From positions 288,046 through 352,045 of the forward strand of contig CACRSC010000004.1 of NCBI GenBank assembly GCA_902651635.1: 64,000 nucleotides of DNA, given 5' to 3'. The stretch is from Mastigamoeba balamuthi (taxonomy: Eukaryota; Evosea; Mastigamoebida; Mastigamoebidae). The notes beneath the pieces are model-generated. The model did no database searches and had not been told where the DNA came from. It saw nothing but the letters and a program-made list of their open reading frames with translations. Positions 45,267-56,300 of the stretch are shown here, piece by piece (positions within the stretch are counted from its first letter, which is position 1; every line of letters begins with the position of its first letter). Both the position numbers and the translations under genes were made by a program.

Positions 45267-45450
45267 TTGGCCTGGTTGTCGCTTTTTTGCTTCGGCGGGT
45301 TTTGCCTTGGTGGCTGGCGAGATGCTTGTGATTCACCCCTGAAACGATAGGAAGTGAGCTGCGGCCGACGTCAATCGGCCGGGCACCGGAGCCGATGCGA
45401 CGAATCCGGTTGATCTCCGGTGTGGACGTTCCGCCACGTGTTTGTGGCAG

Positions 45451-45468
45451 GAATCTGCCAATATCTGG
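45451..45468 (+). promoter_or_regulatory. Candidate promoter element GAATCTGCCAATATCTGG
   Basis: It lies 71 bp upstream of the ATG at 45522 and shares GAATCTGCCA and ATAT with the element at 10684. Function is inferred from position and recurrence. Confidence 0.3.
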
Positions 45469-45521
45469 CCCGGGGGGCTCCCCCAAAATCAGCACCGTTG
45501 TGCATTCCAACACCAGCACTG

Positions 45522-46436
45522 ATGACGTTTGCCTCGCACCTGGACGCAGCGACCTCCTTCGTGACCTGCAACGCGCGCCCCGTCGAGCGACGCCTGTTCG
45601 AGGTGCTCTTCGCCTCTGGGGGCAGCGCCTCGCGTGCTGCGCTGGTCCGCTCGCTGCTGGCCTACCAGAACGCCGACGGGGGCCTCGGCAACGCCCTCGA
45701 GCCCGACATGCGCTGCTCCCCGAGCCAGCCCGCCTGTGCCGAGTACGCCCTGCGTGCCCTCGACAGGGCCGCTGCGTTCGGCGAGGCCGAGACGCTGCTC
45801 GTCGCCCCGCTGCTCGAGTGGCTCGAGAAGAACGCGCCGGGCGGCGTCGGCGTGACGTGGGCAACGGAGGGCGTGGCGTCTGCGCCGAGGGCGCCCTGGT
45901 GGCAGCCGAGCGCGGAGACCAGCTTCGTGCTGACGGCGCGCATCGCGGCTCTGCTGCGGAGGAACGGGCACGCGGCCAACGGGTGGGTCGCCAGGTCGTC
46001 CGAGTACGTGTGGCACGTCATCGAGGGGGAGCAGCAGCAGCAGCAGCAGAAGCTCGCGGGGCACCTGGAGCTGACCGCGGCCTCGGAGTTTGTCGAGAGC
46101 GCGCTGCGCGGGGAGGAGGAGAGGGCGCACAAGGCCGCGGAGAGGCTCGTGGGGCTGGCGAGGACCAAGGAGATCGCCACCGACGTCGAGGCCCTGGAGA
46201 GCAAGACGTACCAGCAGGGGCCGCTGGACTGGGCGCCCAGACCCGGCGGCACGTTCTCGGCGCTGTTCGACGAGGAGGTCATCGCGAGGCACCTCAAGGC
46301 GCTCGAGAAGAGGCAGCAGCCCGACGGCGGGTGGCCCATCAACTGGAAGACCGTCAGCGTCGGGGCCGAGACCGAGTGGCGCGGCATGACCACCATCAAC
46401 GCCCTGCTGACGCTCAGGGACTACACTGTCCTGTGA
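45522..46436 (+). CDS. Squalene-cyclase/prenyltransferase-fold protein, bacterial-like, intronless
   Basis: This is a single 304-residue frame from MTFASHLDAATSFVTCNARP to DYTVL. It has QxxDGG-type turns of the alpha/alpha toroid: YQNADGGLGNALEPDMRC and KRQQPDGGWPINWK. These recall terpene cyclases and bacterial hypothetical proteins of similar length that begin 'ARPVERR.FE.LF'. It lacks the DxDD motif of hopene synthase, so cyclase chemistry is not supported. A run of Gln (EGEQQQQQQK) is an internal insertion. The lack of introns in an intron-rich neighbourhood suggests recent transfer from bacteria. Substrate is unknown. Confidence 0.75.
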   Translation: MTFASHLDAATSFVTCNARPVERRLFEVLFASGGSASRAALVRSLLAYQNADGGLGNALEPDMRCSPSQPACAEYALRALDRAAAFGEAETLLVAPLLEWLEKNAPGGVGVTWATEGVASAPRAPWWQPSAETSFVLTARIAALLRRNGHAANGWVARSSEYVWHVIEGEQQQQQQKLAGHLELTAASEFVESALRGEEERAHKAAERLVGLARTKEIATDVEALESKTYQQGPLDWAPRPGGTFSALFDEEVIARHLKALEKRQQPDGGWPINWKTVSVGAETEWRGMTTINALLTLRDYTVL

Positions 46437-47037
46437 GGCCGCGTCCTGGGAACGGCCAGAACGAGTGCCTCCGCCCCCAACTCTGGACGCCACTGGCAAC
46501 CCCGGAAATGCCAACAACTGTCGATACCAAGTGGCCTCCACGAACTCGCGTGTCCTGGGGGAAAGGGGGCACAGGGTGGCGGTGAAACTGCCGCTGTGGC
46601 CTTCGGAGCTCAGAGCATTGTTGGTGAGTCGCGAGCTCTGGAAGTTCTCAACTGTATTTTCATCTGAAGATAATCTAGCGGATCACCGCAGAATCGCCAG
46701 CAGCAACTCAGGCCAGCAAGCAACGTGATTGGGTGAGTGCTCCCGAACCGCACGCGGCGGGGCAAGCGTGACTGTGAGCTGTGGTTCCTCGGGTGTGTCC
46801 CCGTTTGGAATACCACCACTTTCGTGCTACCAATGATGCCATTGCCCACCGGCCCCTAAAGCCGTTTCTATGGTCCGTAATCATGTCACGAAGCTTGCCG
46901 TGTTCTTACGAGAGGATTTGCTGATGAAATGCACGGCTCTGACGTCGGGCCGGGGATTTTGCGATCCCAACCCCATTCGAATATTCACTTTGCTTTATTG
47001 TGCCCGTGGTAAGCACACTCCTCTCGGCTCGGCTAAG
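46437..47037. other. Intergenic spacer
   Basis: These 601 bp lie between two plus-strand genes. No coding signal or repeat is recognised; the promoter of the PLAC8 gene should lie at its right end. Confidence 0.5.
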
Positions 47038-48282
47038 ATGGATCAGCCCTGGAAGCACGGCATCTTCTCTGGCTGCGACTCGGCCAAGACAGGTTCCGTC
47101 AAGCCACCACCATCGCATCCGTCGCTGCCCCGTTGTTTGCTGTCCCTCTGTGGCTCACTGGGGGTCTGTGTTTTCTTTCGGTTGGGTTTGCAGTGTTGTA
47201 TGGATGGTGCTGCCCCTCGTGCGCGATGGCCAGCGCTCGGACGCAGTTCGACCACAGCAACTGCTGCTTCAATGTCTTCTGCGTCCCGTCCGTCCTCCTG
47301 CGTAACATCGTCCGGGAGGGATACCATCTTGAGGTGCCTATTTTCTGTGTTTATCTCATTTGCCGGGCTTTGCCCCCATCTTGTGCCCCCTCCCGTGGAT
47401 TCATCGAGCACGCACGATTTTGTGCTGTGCTTATCCTGGGCTGGCATGCGGCGTCTGTGTTGCGCCCACAACTGGCGCCACAATTTGTATTTTGCTCCTA
47501 TTTATGGTATTGGCAATCCCCCCGCAGTAATTTGTTTACTAGTGTCTCTCATGCGATCAGATCCTCACGAGTCCCCGCCTCTTCCGGTAGGGGCACTTCA
47601 TGGGAGATGCGTTCATCACGATGTGTCTTCCCAACTGCGCTGCCTGCCAGCTGCTCGCTGAGGTCAACGAGAGGGGCGCTCTGCACGGCCCGCCAGCCCA
47701 GGACAACCAGTGGAGGGTCGGGCTCTTCGATTGCGGCCACGGCGGGTTCTGGCGCTGCTGCTACGCCTTCACCGTGCCCGACATGGCGGCCGCCAGTGCT
47801 CGCACCGCGTTCGATGGCAGCAATTTCGAAGTCAACTACTTCTGCAGCTCCTCTGGTGCGTTTTGACGTTTCTGGTCAGCTCTCATAATGCCATTGCAGC
47901 CAAGCTCGCTGTCATGCGCAACATCGTGAGAGAGGGATACGGAATAGAGGTAGGAATCCGTTGGCACGCCGTGTCTTAAGAAGGAAACCGCAGGGAGGGT
48001 GCTGCGGGGACATATGGACCACCTGCTGCTGCTCCTGTTGTGCAGCTGCGCAGCTGCTTAACGAGGTGAACGACCGCGGCCCCCACCCCGAGTATGTCAA
48101 GGTACAACTTCCGCTTTGGGCCTATCGCGGACTTAACCCGCCCCCGATCGCAGCGCATTCTTGCTTTGCATGGGGGAGGAGCTCCGCAGCCGCAGATGAT
48201 GGGAGGTGCGCCCCCGCCTGGTGCGCCCGCCCCCGGGATGTACGCGGCTGGTGGCCCCCCGCAGGCAATGGGGATGAACTAG
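47038..48282 (+). CDS. Double PLAC8-domain Cys-rich protein
   Basis: Six exons join in phase. Domain 1: MDQPWKHGIFSGCDSAKT, then VLYGWCCPSCAMASARTQFD, NCCFNVFC, RNIVREGYHLE, GDAFITMCLPNCAACQLLAE. Domain 2: WRVGLFDCGHGGFWRCCYAF, ASARTAFDGSNFE, RNIVREGYGIE, GGCCGDIWTTCCCSCCAAAQ. A Pro/Gly/Met-rich tail (PQPQMMGGAPPPGAPAPGMY) ends at 48282. PLAC8 proteins sit at membranes and affect metal transport or cell size in plants; here the role is unknown. The equivalent exons of the two halves (for example RNIVREGY) show internal gene duplication. Introns are 50-260 nt; the exon at 47604 begins after GGTAG. Confidence 0.82.
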
Positions 48283-48726
48283 CGACTTCGCACGACAGGT
48301 CGTTGCCCGCTTAATTGGTCTGGCCGTTTCGGGGACTCCGTTGAATTCCAGCTCCTCCCTCACAGTTCTGAAATGTGAAAGAAAATGGACAATCGATCAT
48401 CCAGCATTCTGTGACAAGCTTGGAGGGCCAAAGTTTCTGTGGCCCGGAACTCGTTGGTTGACCTCGAGAAAGACCGCGGGTGCTTGGTGAGCGATGGGCT
48501 CCATTTTCGCGGATGCCAATTTGCGTCAATTTGCATTGAAACTCCTCCTTTGGCTTGATTGTGCCTTTGGGCACACTCAGAATAACCTCATCATCACGTG
48601 CGATCGCGGGCATCCAAGCAATTAGGAACGGTGCGCGCTGTCCGCTCATTGAAAAGCATTTTTGCACGAATTTAATCTTCATCTCGAGGGTGTGCAGGCT
48701 CCTGAAATAGCACATTTCACACAAAA
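48283..48726. other. Intergenic spacer upstream of receptor phosphodiesterase 2
   Basis: These 444 bp contain no supported gene. The composition is mixed; the right end must carry the promoter of the receptor gene. Confidence 0.5.
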
Positions 48727-51700
48727 ATGTCTCGCGTCGGGTCCTGCTGTGCCTGGGTCGTTCTTGTGCTCGCTGCTGCATGGTCCCCTGTATGCCGGGG
48801 ATCCCGTGCAGGGGGCTCGTGCTGGTTCCACGGCCTCACGTGCTTCCAAAACTCCGCTCCTGCGACTCCGGTAGAGGCCCTCACCATCGCGCTGTGGTTC
48901 CGCCCCGAGCACGCGTACTTCTGGGAGGGCAAGACCACGTACAGAACCAACATCTCGGACCTCACGCTGCCCGTCACGTGGCTGTTCGACCCGGGGCCAC
49001 GCGCGTTCGTGATGTTCGGGTCAGAGTCCTTCTCCGCGGAGAAGGGCAAGGGCTTTCCCTGCATCCAAGAATGGACCCACGCTGCTGTTACATGGCGGTC
49101 CTCGGACGGCCTCGTAGTATTCTACAGGGTGCGTGACCGCTCTTCAATAACACTAAGCTGACTATTGTCTTTTCCTGGTGCCCGTTTGCAGAACGGGAGC
49201 AGCATTGGCAACACCACTGGTCCCACAACACCTCTGCCAGGGGGTGGAATCTTCTCATTGCCAGAGACACTGTGGGCACCTGGGTACTTCAACGGCCACG
49301 CCGACGAGATGGGGATATGGCTCTCTGCTCTGTCCTCCTCCGAAATCCATAGACTCAGCCGCGGTACAGCGGCGCACACTGTGTCGGCAGCGACTGCCCT
49401 CAAGACGTGGACCTGCGACGAACAATCAGCTGCCGACCTGAGGGCGGATGGAAACGCGTGCACGCCTGCGTGCGTGACGCCGGGCATATCGACATGCCCA
49501 TACGTGGACTCTGGGCTCAGCATCGAGCCTGTGGTCTCCGCGGGCGACACCGTGCTGCACCTTCGAGAGACCCTCGACGATCCCTCTTCTCCAATCCTCG
49601 TGACCTCTCTGCCGAGCGCGGGGGCTCTGTACCAGTTTGACGGAGCAGTCATTGCCGCAGGCGATGAGATCAGTGATGCGTCAGGGAGGGTCGTCTACAG
49701 GGCGGCGGGTGGTCTGCCGACGCAATTCAACACGAGCAAGGCCCGAATCGAGCTGAGGGCGAACCACAAGCCCGTGCCCACGCCAGAGTTCTACGTCACG
49801 CCCACAGACAGGGAACTGCTCTTCTTCGCGGCGTTCTATCACAATCAGGTGAACGGGTCCTTCCAGCTCCAGACGTTCTACACTGTCGACCAGGAGGGCT
49901 CTGTTCTCGTTGGATACGTCACAACTCTCCCGGCGACCGGGAGGCTCTATCAGGTTTGCAATGATCAACGGTAAATTCTGGGCTCACTGAACCTATACAG
50001 ACGAACGCCGACTCGTCAGTTGGGGCACAGATAACCTCGGTTCCAACAAGGATAGCGAGTGACACGTTTCGGGTCGTCTACTCGCCAGCTGGAGGGATGA
50101 CGGGGACTTTCGTTCACGTAGGTTTCGTGTTCAGCGATGGGCTGGAGAACAGCAGCGAGGCTCTGTCGACCATCTATATCGACCTCCCCAAGTCCCCTCC
50201 CTTCGTTGCCAACGGCAGCTACGAGATGATCGAAGACAGCGCCCCCCTGATGATCACGATCCGACCGGAGAACGACCCCCTCAACGAATCCGAGCTCATG
50301 ATCACAGGGCTGCCTACGCTCGGTACGCTGTACAACTATGACGCGAAGACAAAGGCCATAGGCGACCCCATCGAATTGGAGCCCCGATTCGAGTTCATCT
50401 ATCAGTGGGCGTCGGAGGTGGTCAACTGTAGCAGCCAGTGGTACGACCCGAATGGAGACTACGCAGTCTGGCACATTCTCGGCGAGCCGGATGCGTACCC
50501 CGAGTACGGCGACACTCCGGAGACGTGGTGCCCCGAGGAAAACCACGGGCAGAGGGACTTCGTTCACATCCGCTACGAGCGCGAGGTCTTCGTCACCTCC
50601 GTGATTGTGTACGAGACGCTGTCTCCCGGAAGCGTTGTGGGAATCTCCTTGCTAGTCGACGATGACGGCGTCCCTGAGTGGCAGACGGTGTTCACGAGGC
50701 CTCCGAGGACGTTTCCTGCACTCAAGGTTGCTGACATGTTCTCCCCGCTCCTGTTCCAAGGGTTCTTCCCGAAGTCGACAAGGGAAATCCGAATCGATGT
50801 CCAGGGACGGGCGGGCGAGTGGGTCGAGATCGACGCAGTTCGTTTGATCGGTGTCTCTCTCACTCCTGCGGCCAAGCTCGATCCATCGGGGCACGTGGTC
50901 TACAAGCCAAAGCACCGAACAAGTGGCAACGACGTCTTCCGATCGACATTGGACTCGGTCGGCAACGCACAGATGAGCATGCTGGGGCGCCTGCCGTTCT
51001 TCAGCTCTCCGCCTCCGGCATACATCAGTGTCACGATTGACCACGTGAACCACCCCCCGGATATCTCGTCTTCAGTGATCCACGCAACGCTTAGTGGAGC
51101 CAGTTTGCTTGTTGCCCTCAATGGGACAGACAGCGACCACGACAACCTCACGTTCATCATCAAGTCTGTTCCGAAGTTCGGCGTGCTTTCTGATGCACAG
51201 ACTCTCGAGGTTGTGCAAGCTGGCTCGAAGCTGACGGGCCCGCAAGTGGTCTACAAAGGGGAGTGCAACTGGCAGCACCCCAGCTACATCACGTCGTTTG
51301 CCTGGGAGGCCTCTGATGGCAAAACACTGACTGTGGGCACGACGACGCTCGACATCACGTGTGCTGGAATGCAGGCCATGCAGTCATTCGTTGTCAGTCT
51401 CTCTGTTGTCCTTCCAACAGTGGCAGTGGTTGCTGGTGTGCTGCTGGTGGCGTTTCTTGTGCACAGGCGGAAACAGAGGGCAGCAATAGCGAGAATGGAG
51501 CTGGAGAGGAGTGACTGGATGAAGAAGGCCAATGCCCTGGAGCAGAGACTGGACACCCTGCAGAACTTCAAGCATTTGTTGGGCACTCCAGCCGAGTTCG
51601 TGGTCAAGACTCTTTCCGATATCAAGAACAGAACATCATCGGTGAGAATTCACGATTTCATTTGTCGATGCTAACATTCACCTAGACCGAGGACAAGTGC

Positions 51701-53124
51701 AACCTCGAGAGATGTATCCTAATGGTGAGCGAGAACAGACTCTACCAGGCGAACTTCCACAACAGGCGGCAGGAGAGCACTCGCAGCCTAATTGATCAGG
51801 AAGTGGAAAACTACCTTAAAGACACAGTCCTTGTTCTGGGTGAGCAGACAAAAGAAACAGCAGTTCCGAAGGGCAAGAGCAAGGAAAAAATGGAGGAGAT
51901 TTACGAGCGGAACGATAACCCAGTTGTTCTTGAGAAGCTAAAAGAATGGAATAGCTTCCATCCAGCGAACATACAAAGTGACTCGAAGTGAGTTCTCTCT
52001 GTCTGTCCCGTATCTTACAGTCCTTCAGATTGCTTGACGTCGTCGTGTCGTTGTGGAGTTGCTACCAGTTCTTTGACTCGTTTGGGATCTGCAAGTCCAA
52101 GTTCGTACACTGGATTCACAATATCGAAAGAGGATACAAGGTTTGCCAAATGATGTCTCTTTGCAAACTAAATGAACTTGCGTAGAACAATCCCTATCAC
52201 AATTTGCAGCATGCAATTGATGTTACGCAGGCGATGCATTGGCTAATTCAGAAGTTCGCAAGTAATACCTTCAGTCCGATAGAGCAGATGGCAGCTCTCT
52301 ATGCAGCAATCGTCCATGACTACAACCACCCGGTAGGTTAATTTGATGCCAAACATGACTAAATAATCTCTTTAAGGGGGTGAACTCGAACTTCCTAATT
52401 CAGACACGGAATTCTCTGGCTTTCAAATTCAACGGAATTTCAGTCCTTGAGCAGATGCACCTGTCTGGTGCGTGGCTGTATTAGGCATGATTGAGTATTC
52501 ACATAGCTTTCAGAATCGACACAAATGGTGTTAGAACCCGAATCGAATTGGCTCGAGGCTCTAAGTTCGTCCCAGTTTATGGTATTGTCGTGGGTTATTA
52601 CTTCTGAGTATTGCTAACACTTAGTATTGTAGGAGTTTTATAATCTGGTCGTTCAGCTTGTGATTTCGACCGATATGTCGAAACACATACAGATCGTAGG
52701 AGAGGCCAGCACCAAAATGGCAGCAGGGGGGTTCAATTTGCAGAAGGAACAGGATCGTGCGCTCGCACTCCGTCTGATGATCAAGGTCCTTATTTCCCCT
52801 GAGCCGATTTCTTCTCTTATGTGACAATTTCAGACTGCTGATCTTTCAAATGCCATGAGGGACATCAAAGTCCAGAGTGGATGGACAGAGCTGGTGTGCC
52901 AAGAGTTTTTCGCCCAAGGAGAAAGAGAGCGGGATGCTGGGCTTCCTGTGTCCCCCTTCATGGACAGAGCAACAGCCTGCGTTCCAAAGATGCAGTTTAC
53001 TTTTCTGGAACTGTTAGTGAAGCCATTGGCCGAGGTTGTGGTCAAGCTGTGCCCGCAGGCGTCGCCAATCCAGGAAAACCTCAAGGTGAATGTCTCATAT
53101 TGGCAGAAGTGCTTTGAGAGCTGA
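48727..53124 (+). CDS. Receptor phosphodiesterase 2
   Basis: Same architecture as the first receptor phosphodiesterase: signal peptide MSRVGSCCAWVVLVLAAAWS, LamG-like domain (TIALWFRPEHAYFWEGKTTY), cadherin/VCBS-like repeats (TSLPSAGALYQFDGAVIAAG), galactose-binding-like module (HILGEPDAYPEYGD), membrane helix (VVLPTVAVVAGVLLVAFLVH), then PDEase_I. Metal motifs are kept (YHNLQHAIDV, HDYNHP with G after the intron, STDMSKH), as is KMQFTFLELL. The ectodomain first intron has a GT donor (AGG|GTGCGT). Residues around the membrane helix are identical to the third copy, because of a 529-bp tract shared at DNA level. The gene ends at 53124, 227 bp before the next copy in the same direction. Confidence 0.88.
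51105..51633 (+). repeat. Gene-conversion tract, copy in receptor phosphodiesterase 2
   Basis: This 529-bp block differs from 55740-56268 at only two positions that I can find. Flanking coding sequence is only about 75-80% identical. It covers the last ectodomain repeat, the membrane helix and the coil before the phosphodiesterase. Confidence 0.9.
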
Positions 53125-53351
53125 CATTGATGAATGCACAAGATTGCTGACTGTTTATCTGATAACCATAGGTTTGTTTTGCTCTCTTGGCCATTTTGGA
53201 TGTGATGAAAATTCGAAAAATGTCGTTGGTTGTTTTTTTTGTTTGCATGGATGGCAGGCGTGGTGAATATCATGAGATTCGACTGGAAAGGGACCCGAGA
53301 ATGATGCACTTCTCGAATTAGCACACAATATTTTAGGCATTGCTGCAAAAG

Positions 53352-56300
53352 ATGGTGTCACTCGTCGAGTCTCTCTGTATCTGGGTCGGTCTTCTCGCGT
53401 TGGCAGCTGTCTGGGCACCCGTGTGTCTGGGGTCCCGTGCAGGGGGCTCGTGCTTCTTCCACGGTCTCACGTGCTTCCAAATTGCTGCTCCGCCAAGCCC
53501 GATTGACGCCTTCAGCGTCGCCATGTGGTTTCGCCCCGAGCACGCGTACTTCTGGGAGGGCAAGACCACCTACCGCGCTAACTTCTCCGACTTCGGGATG
53601 CCCGTCACGTGGGAGTTCGACCCGGCGCCCAAGGCGTTCGTGATGTTCGAAACGGATGTTCTCAGCGCGGATCACGGCGGCTATCCGTGCGTCCAAGAAT
53701 GGACCCACGCGGCGGTAACCTGGCGGGCCTCGGACGGTCTCCTCGTCTTCTACAAGGTGCGTGCTGCCTCTGCGCCCCTCCTACGGTCGGGTGGCCGATT
53801 CACTGGCCCTCTCAGAATGGGGTCGCCATGGACAACGCCACGGGCCCAACAGAGCCCTTACCAGGGGGCGGCTATTTCTTTATCCCGGAGACGCTCTGGG
53901 CACCGGGGTACTTCAACGGACACGCAGACGAGATCGGAATCTGGCTGTCGGCTCTCTCGCCCTCCGATGTGCTGCGACTGGGAAGAGGTGAGGCCGCGCA
54001 CGCCGTATCGGCCGCGACGGCCCTCAAGACATGGACCTGCGACGAGCAGTCGACAGATGATCTGCGGGCGTATGGGAACGCGTGCACGCCTGGGTGCGTG
54101 ACGCCGGGCATATCGACGTGCCCCTACGTGGACGCAAGGCTGAGCATCGTGCCAGTGAAACAATCGGGCGATACTGTGCTGAGCCTCCGAGAGGCTAACG
54201 ACAGCCCCACTGAGCAGATTATTGTAACCTCCGTGCCGAGTGTTGGGTCCCTACTCCAGATTGGAGGACAATTGATCTCCGCCGGCGATACAGTTACGGA
54301 CGCGTCTGGGAGGGTCGTCTATCGAGCTGCGCCTGGGCTTCCTGTGCAGTTCAACACGAGCAAGGCCCGAATCGAGCTGAGGGCGAACCACAAGCCCATG
54401 CCCACGCCAGAGTTCTACGTCACGCCCACCGACAGGAAGTTACTGTTCTTTGCAGCCTTCTATCACAATCAGGTGAACGGGACCTTCCAGCTCCAGACTT
54501 TCTATACTGTCGACCCCGAGGGCTCAGTTGTCACTGGGTTTATCACGACCCTTCCAGAGACTGGAAAACTGTTTCAGGTATTCAATGAAGTCCTGCCCTC
54601 AGAATCTGATCTCATCGGAGCAGATAAACGATGATGCGGAAGTAACAACTGGAGCTGAAATTGTTAGGGTTCCCACTCAAATCGCCAGTCTGTCGTTCAG
54701 AGTGCTCTATGTCCCCGTACTTGGAACAAGTGGCTCGAGTGTTCACATTGGGGTCGTGTTCAGTGATGGGCTGGAGAACAGCAGCGAGGCTGTGTCGACC
54801 ATCTATATTGATCTTCCAAAGTCACCTCCATCAGTCACCAACGGCAGTTTTCAGGTTATTGAAGATGGTGATCCTTTGCTGATAACAATTCACACGGATA
54901 ATGACCCATTCAATGATACTCAGATCATGGTCACGAGCCTCCCAAAACTGGGCACACTGCACAAGTTCATTACGGAGACCCAAACCATTGGTGATCCCGT
55001 GGAGCTCGAGCCCCGGTTTGAGTTTGTCTACCAGTGGGCGTCCACAGTGGTTAACTATAGCAGCCAGTGGTATGAGCCAACAGGTGATTATGCGGTGTGG
55101 CACGTTCTCGGGGAGCCAGATGTGTTCCCCGATTATGGTGATGCACCCAAATCATGGTGTCCAATGCACAACGATGGTGAAACTGAATATGTTCACTTGC
55201 AGTATGATCGCGAGGTCTTCGTTACCTCTGTTGGAGTATATGAAACACTGTCTCCTGGTAGCATTGTGGGCATTTCCCTGTTAGTGGACGAGGATGGCAT
55301 GCCCTCGTGGCAGAGTGTGTTCAGTCAGCCACAACGGAAAAGCCCAACCTCTGCAAGTGCTGTTTCTGATGTGTTCTCACCAATTCTGTTCCAAGGGTTT
55401 TTCCCCAAGTCAACCAGAGACGTTCGGATCGATATCAGGGGATTCAGTGGTGAATGGGTCGAAATTGATGCTGTTCGTTTAGTTGGCGTATCTCTCACTC
55501 CTGCAGCAAAGCTCGACCCTTCTGGGCGTGTGGTTTACAAACCAAAGCCCTTCGCCAGTGGACACGATTCCTTCAGGTCTACACTGGACTCAGTTGGCCG
55601 GGCACAAATGAGCATGCTGGAACGCCTGCCATTCTTCAGCTCACCAGTCCCTGCATATATCAGTGTCACGATTGATCACGTGAACCATCCCCCTGTTGTT
55701 GTGTCATCAGTCCTTCATGTCACTCTGGATGGAGGCACCTTGCTTGTTGCCCTCAATGGGACAGACAGCGACCACGACAACCTCACGTTCATCATCAAGT
55801 CTGTTCCGAAGTTCGGCGTGCTTTCTGATGCACAGACTCTCGAGGTTGTGCAAGCTGGCTCGAAGCTGACGGGCCCGCAAGTGGTCTACAAAGGGGAGTG
55901 CAACTGGCAGCACCCCAGCTACATCACGTCGTTTGCCTGGGAGGCCTCTGATGGCAAAACACTGACTGTGGGCACGACGACGCTCGACATCACGTGTGCT
56001 GGAATGCAGGCCATGCAGTCATTCGTTGTCAGTCTCTCTGTTGTCCTTCCAACAGTGGCAGTGGTTGCTGGTGTGCTGCTGGTGGCGTTTCTTGTGCACA
56101 GGCGGAAACAGAGGGCAGCAATAGCGAGAATGGAGCTGGAGAGGAGTGACTGGATGAAGAAGGCCAATGCCCTGGAGCAGAGACTGGACACACTGCAGAA
56201 CTTCAAGCATTTGTTGGGCACCCCAGCCGAGTTCGTGGTCAAGACTCTTTCCGATATCAAGAACAGAATGAATGCTGTACGTCTCTATCATATTCACCAT

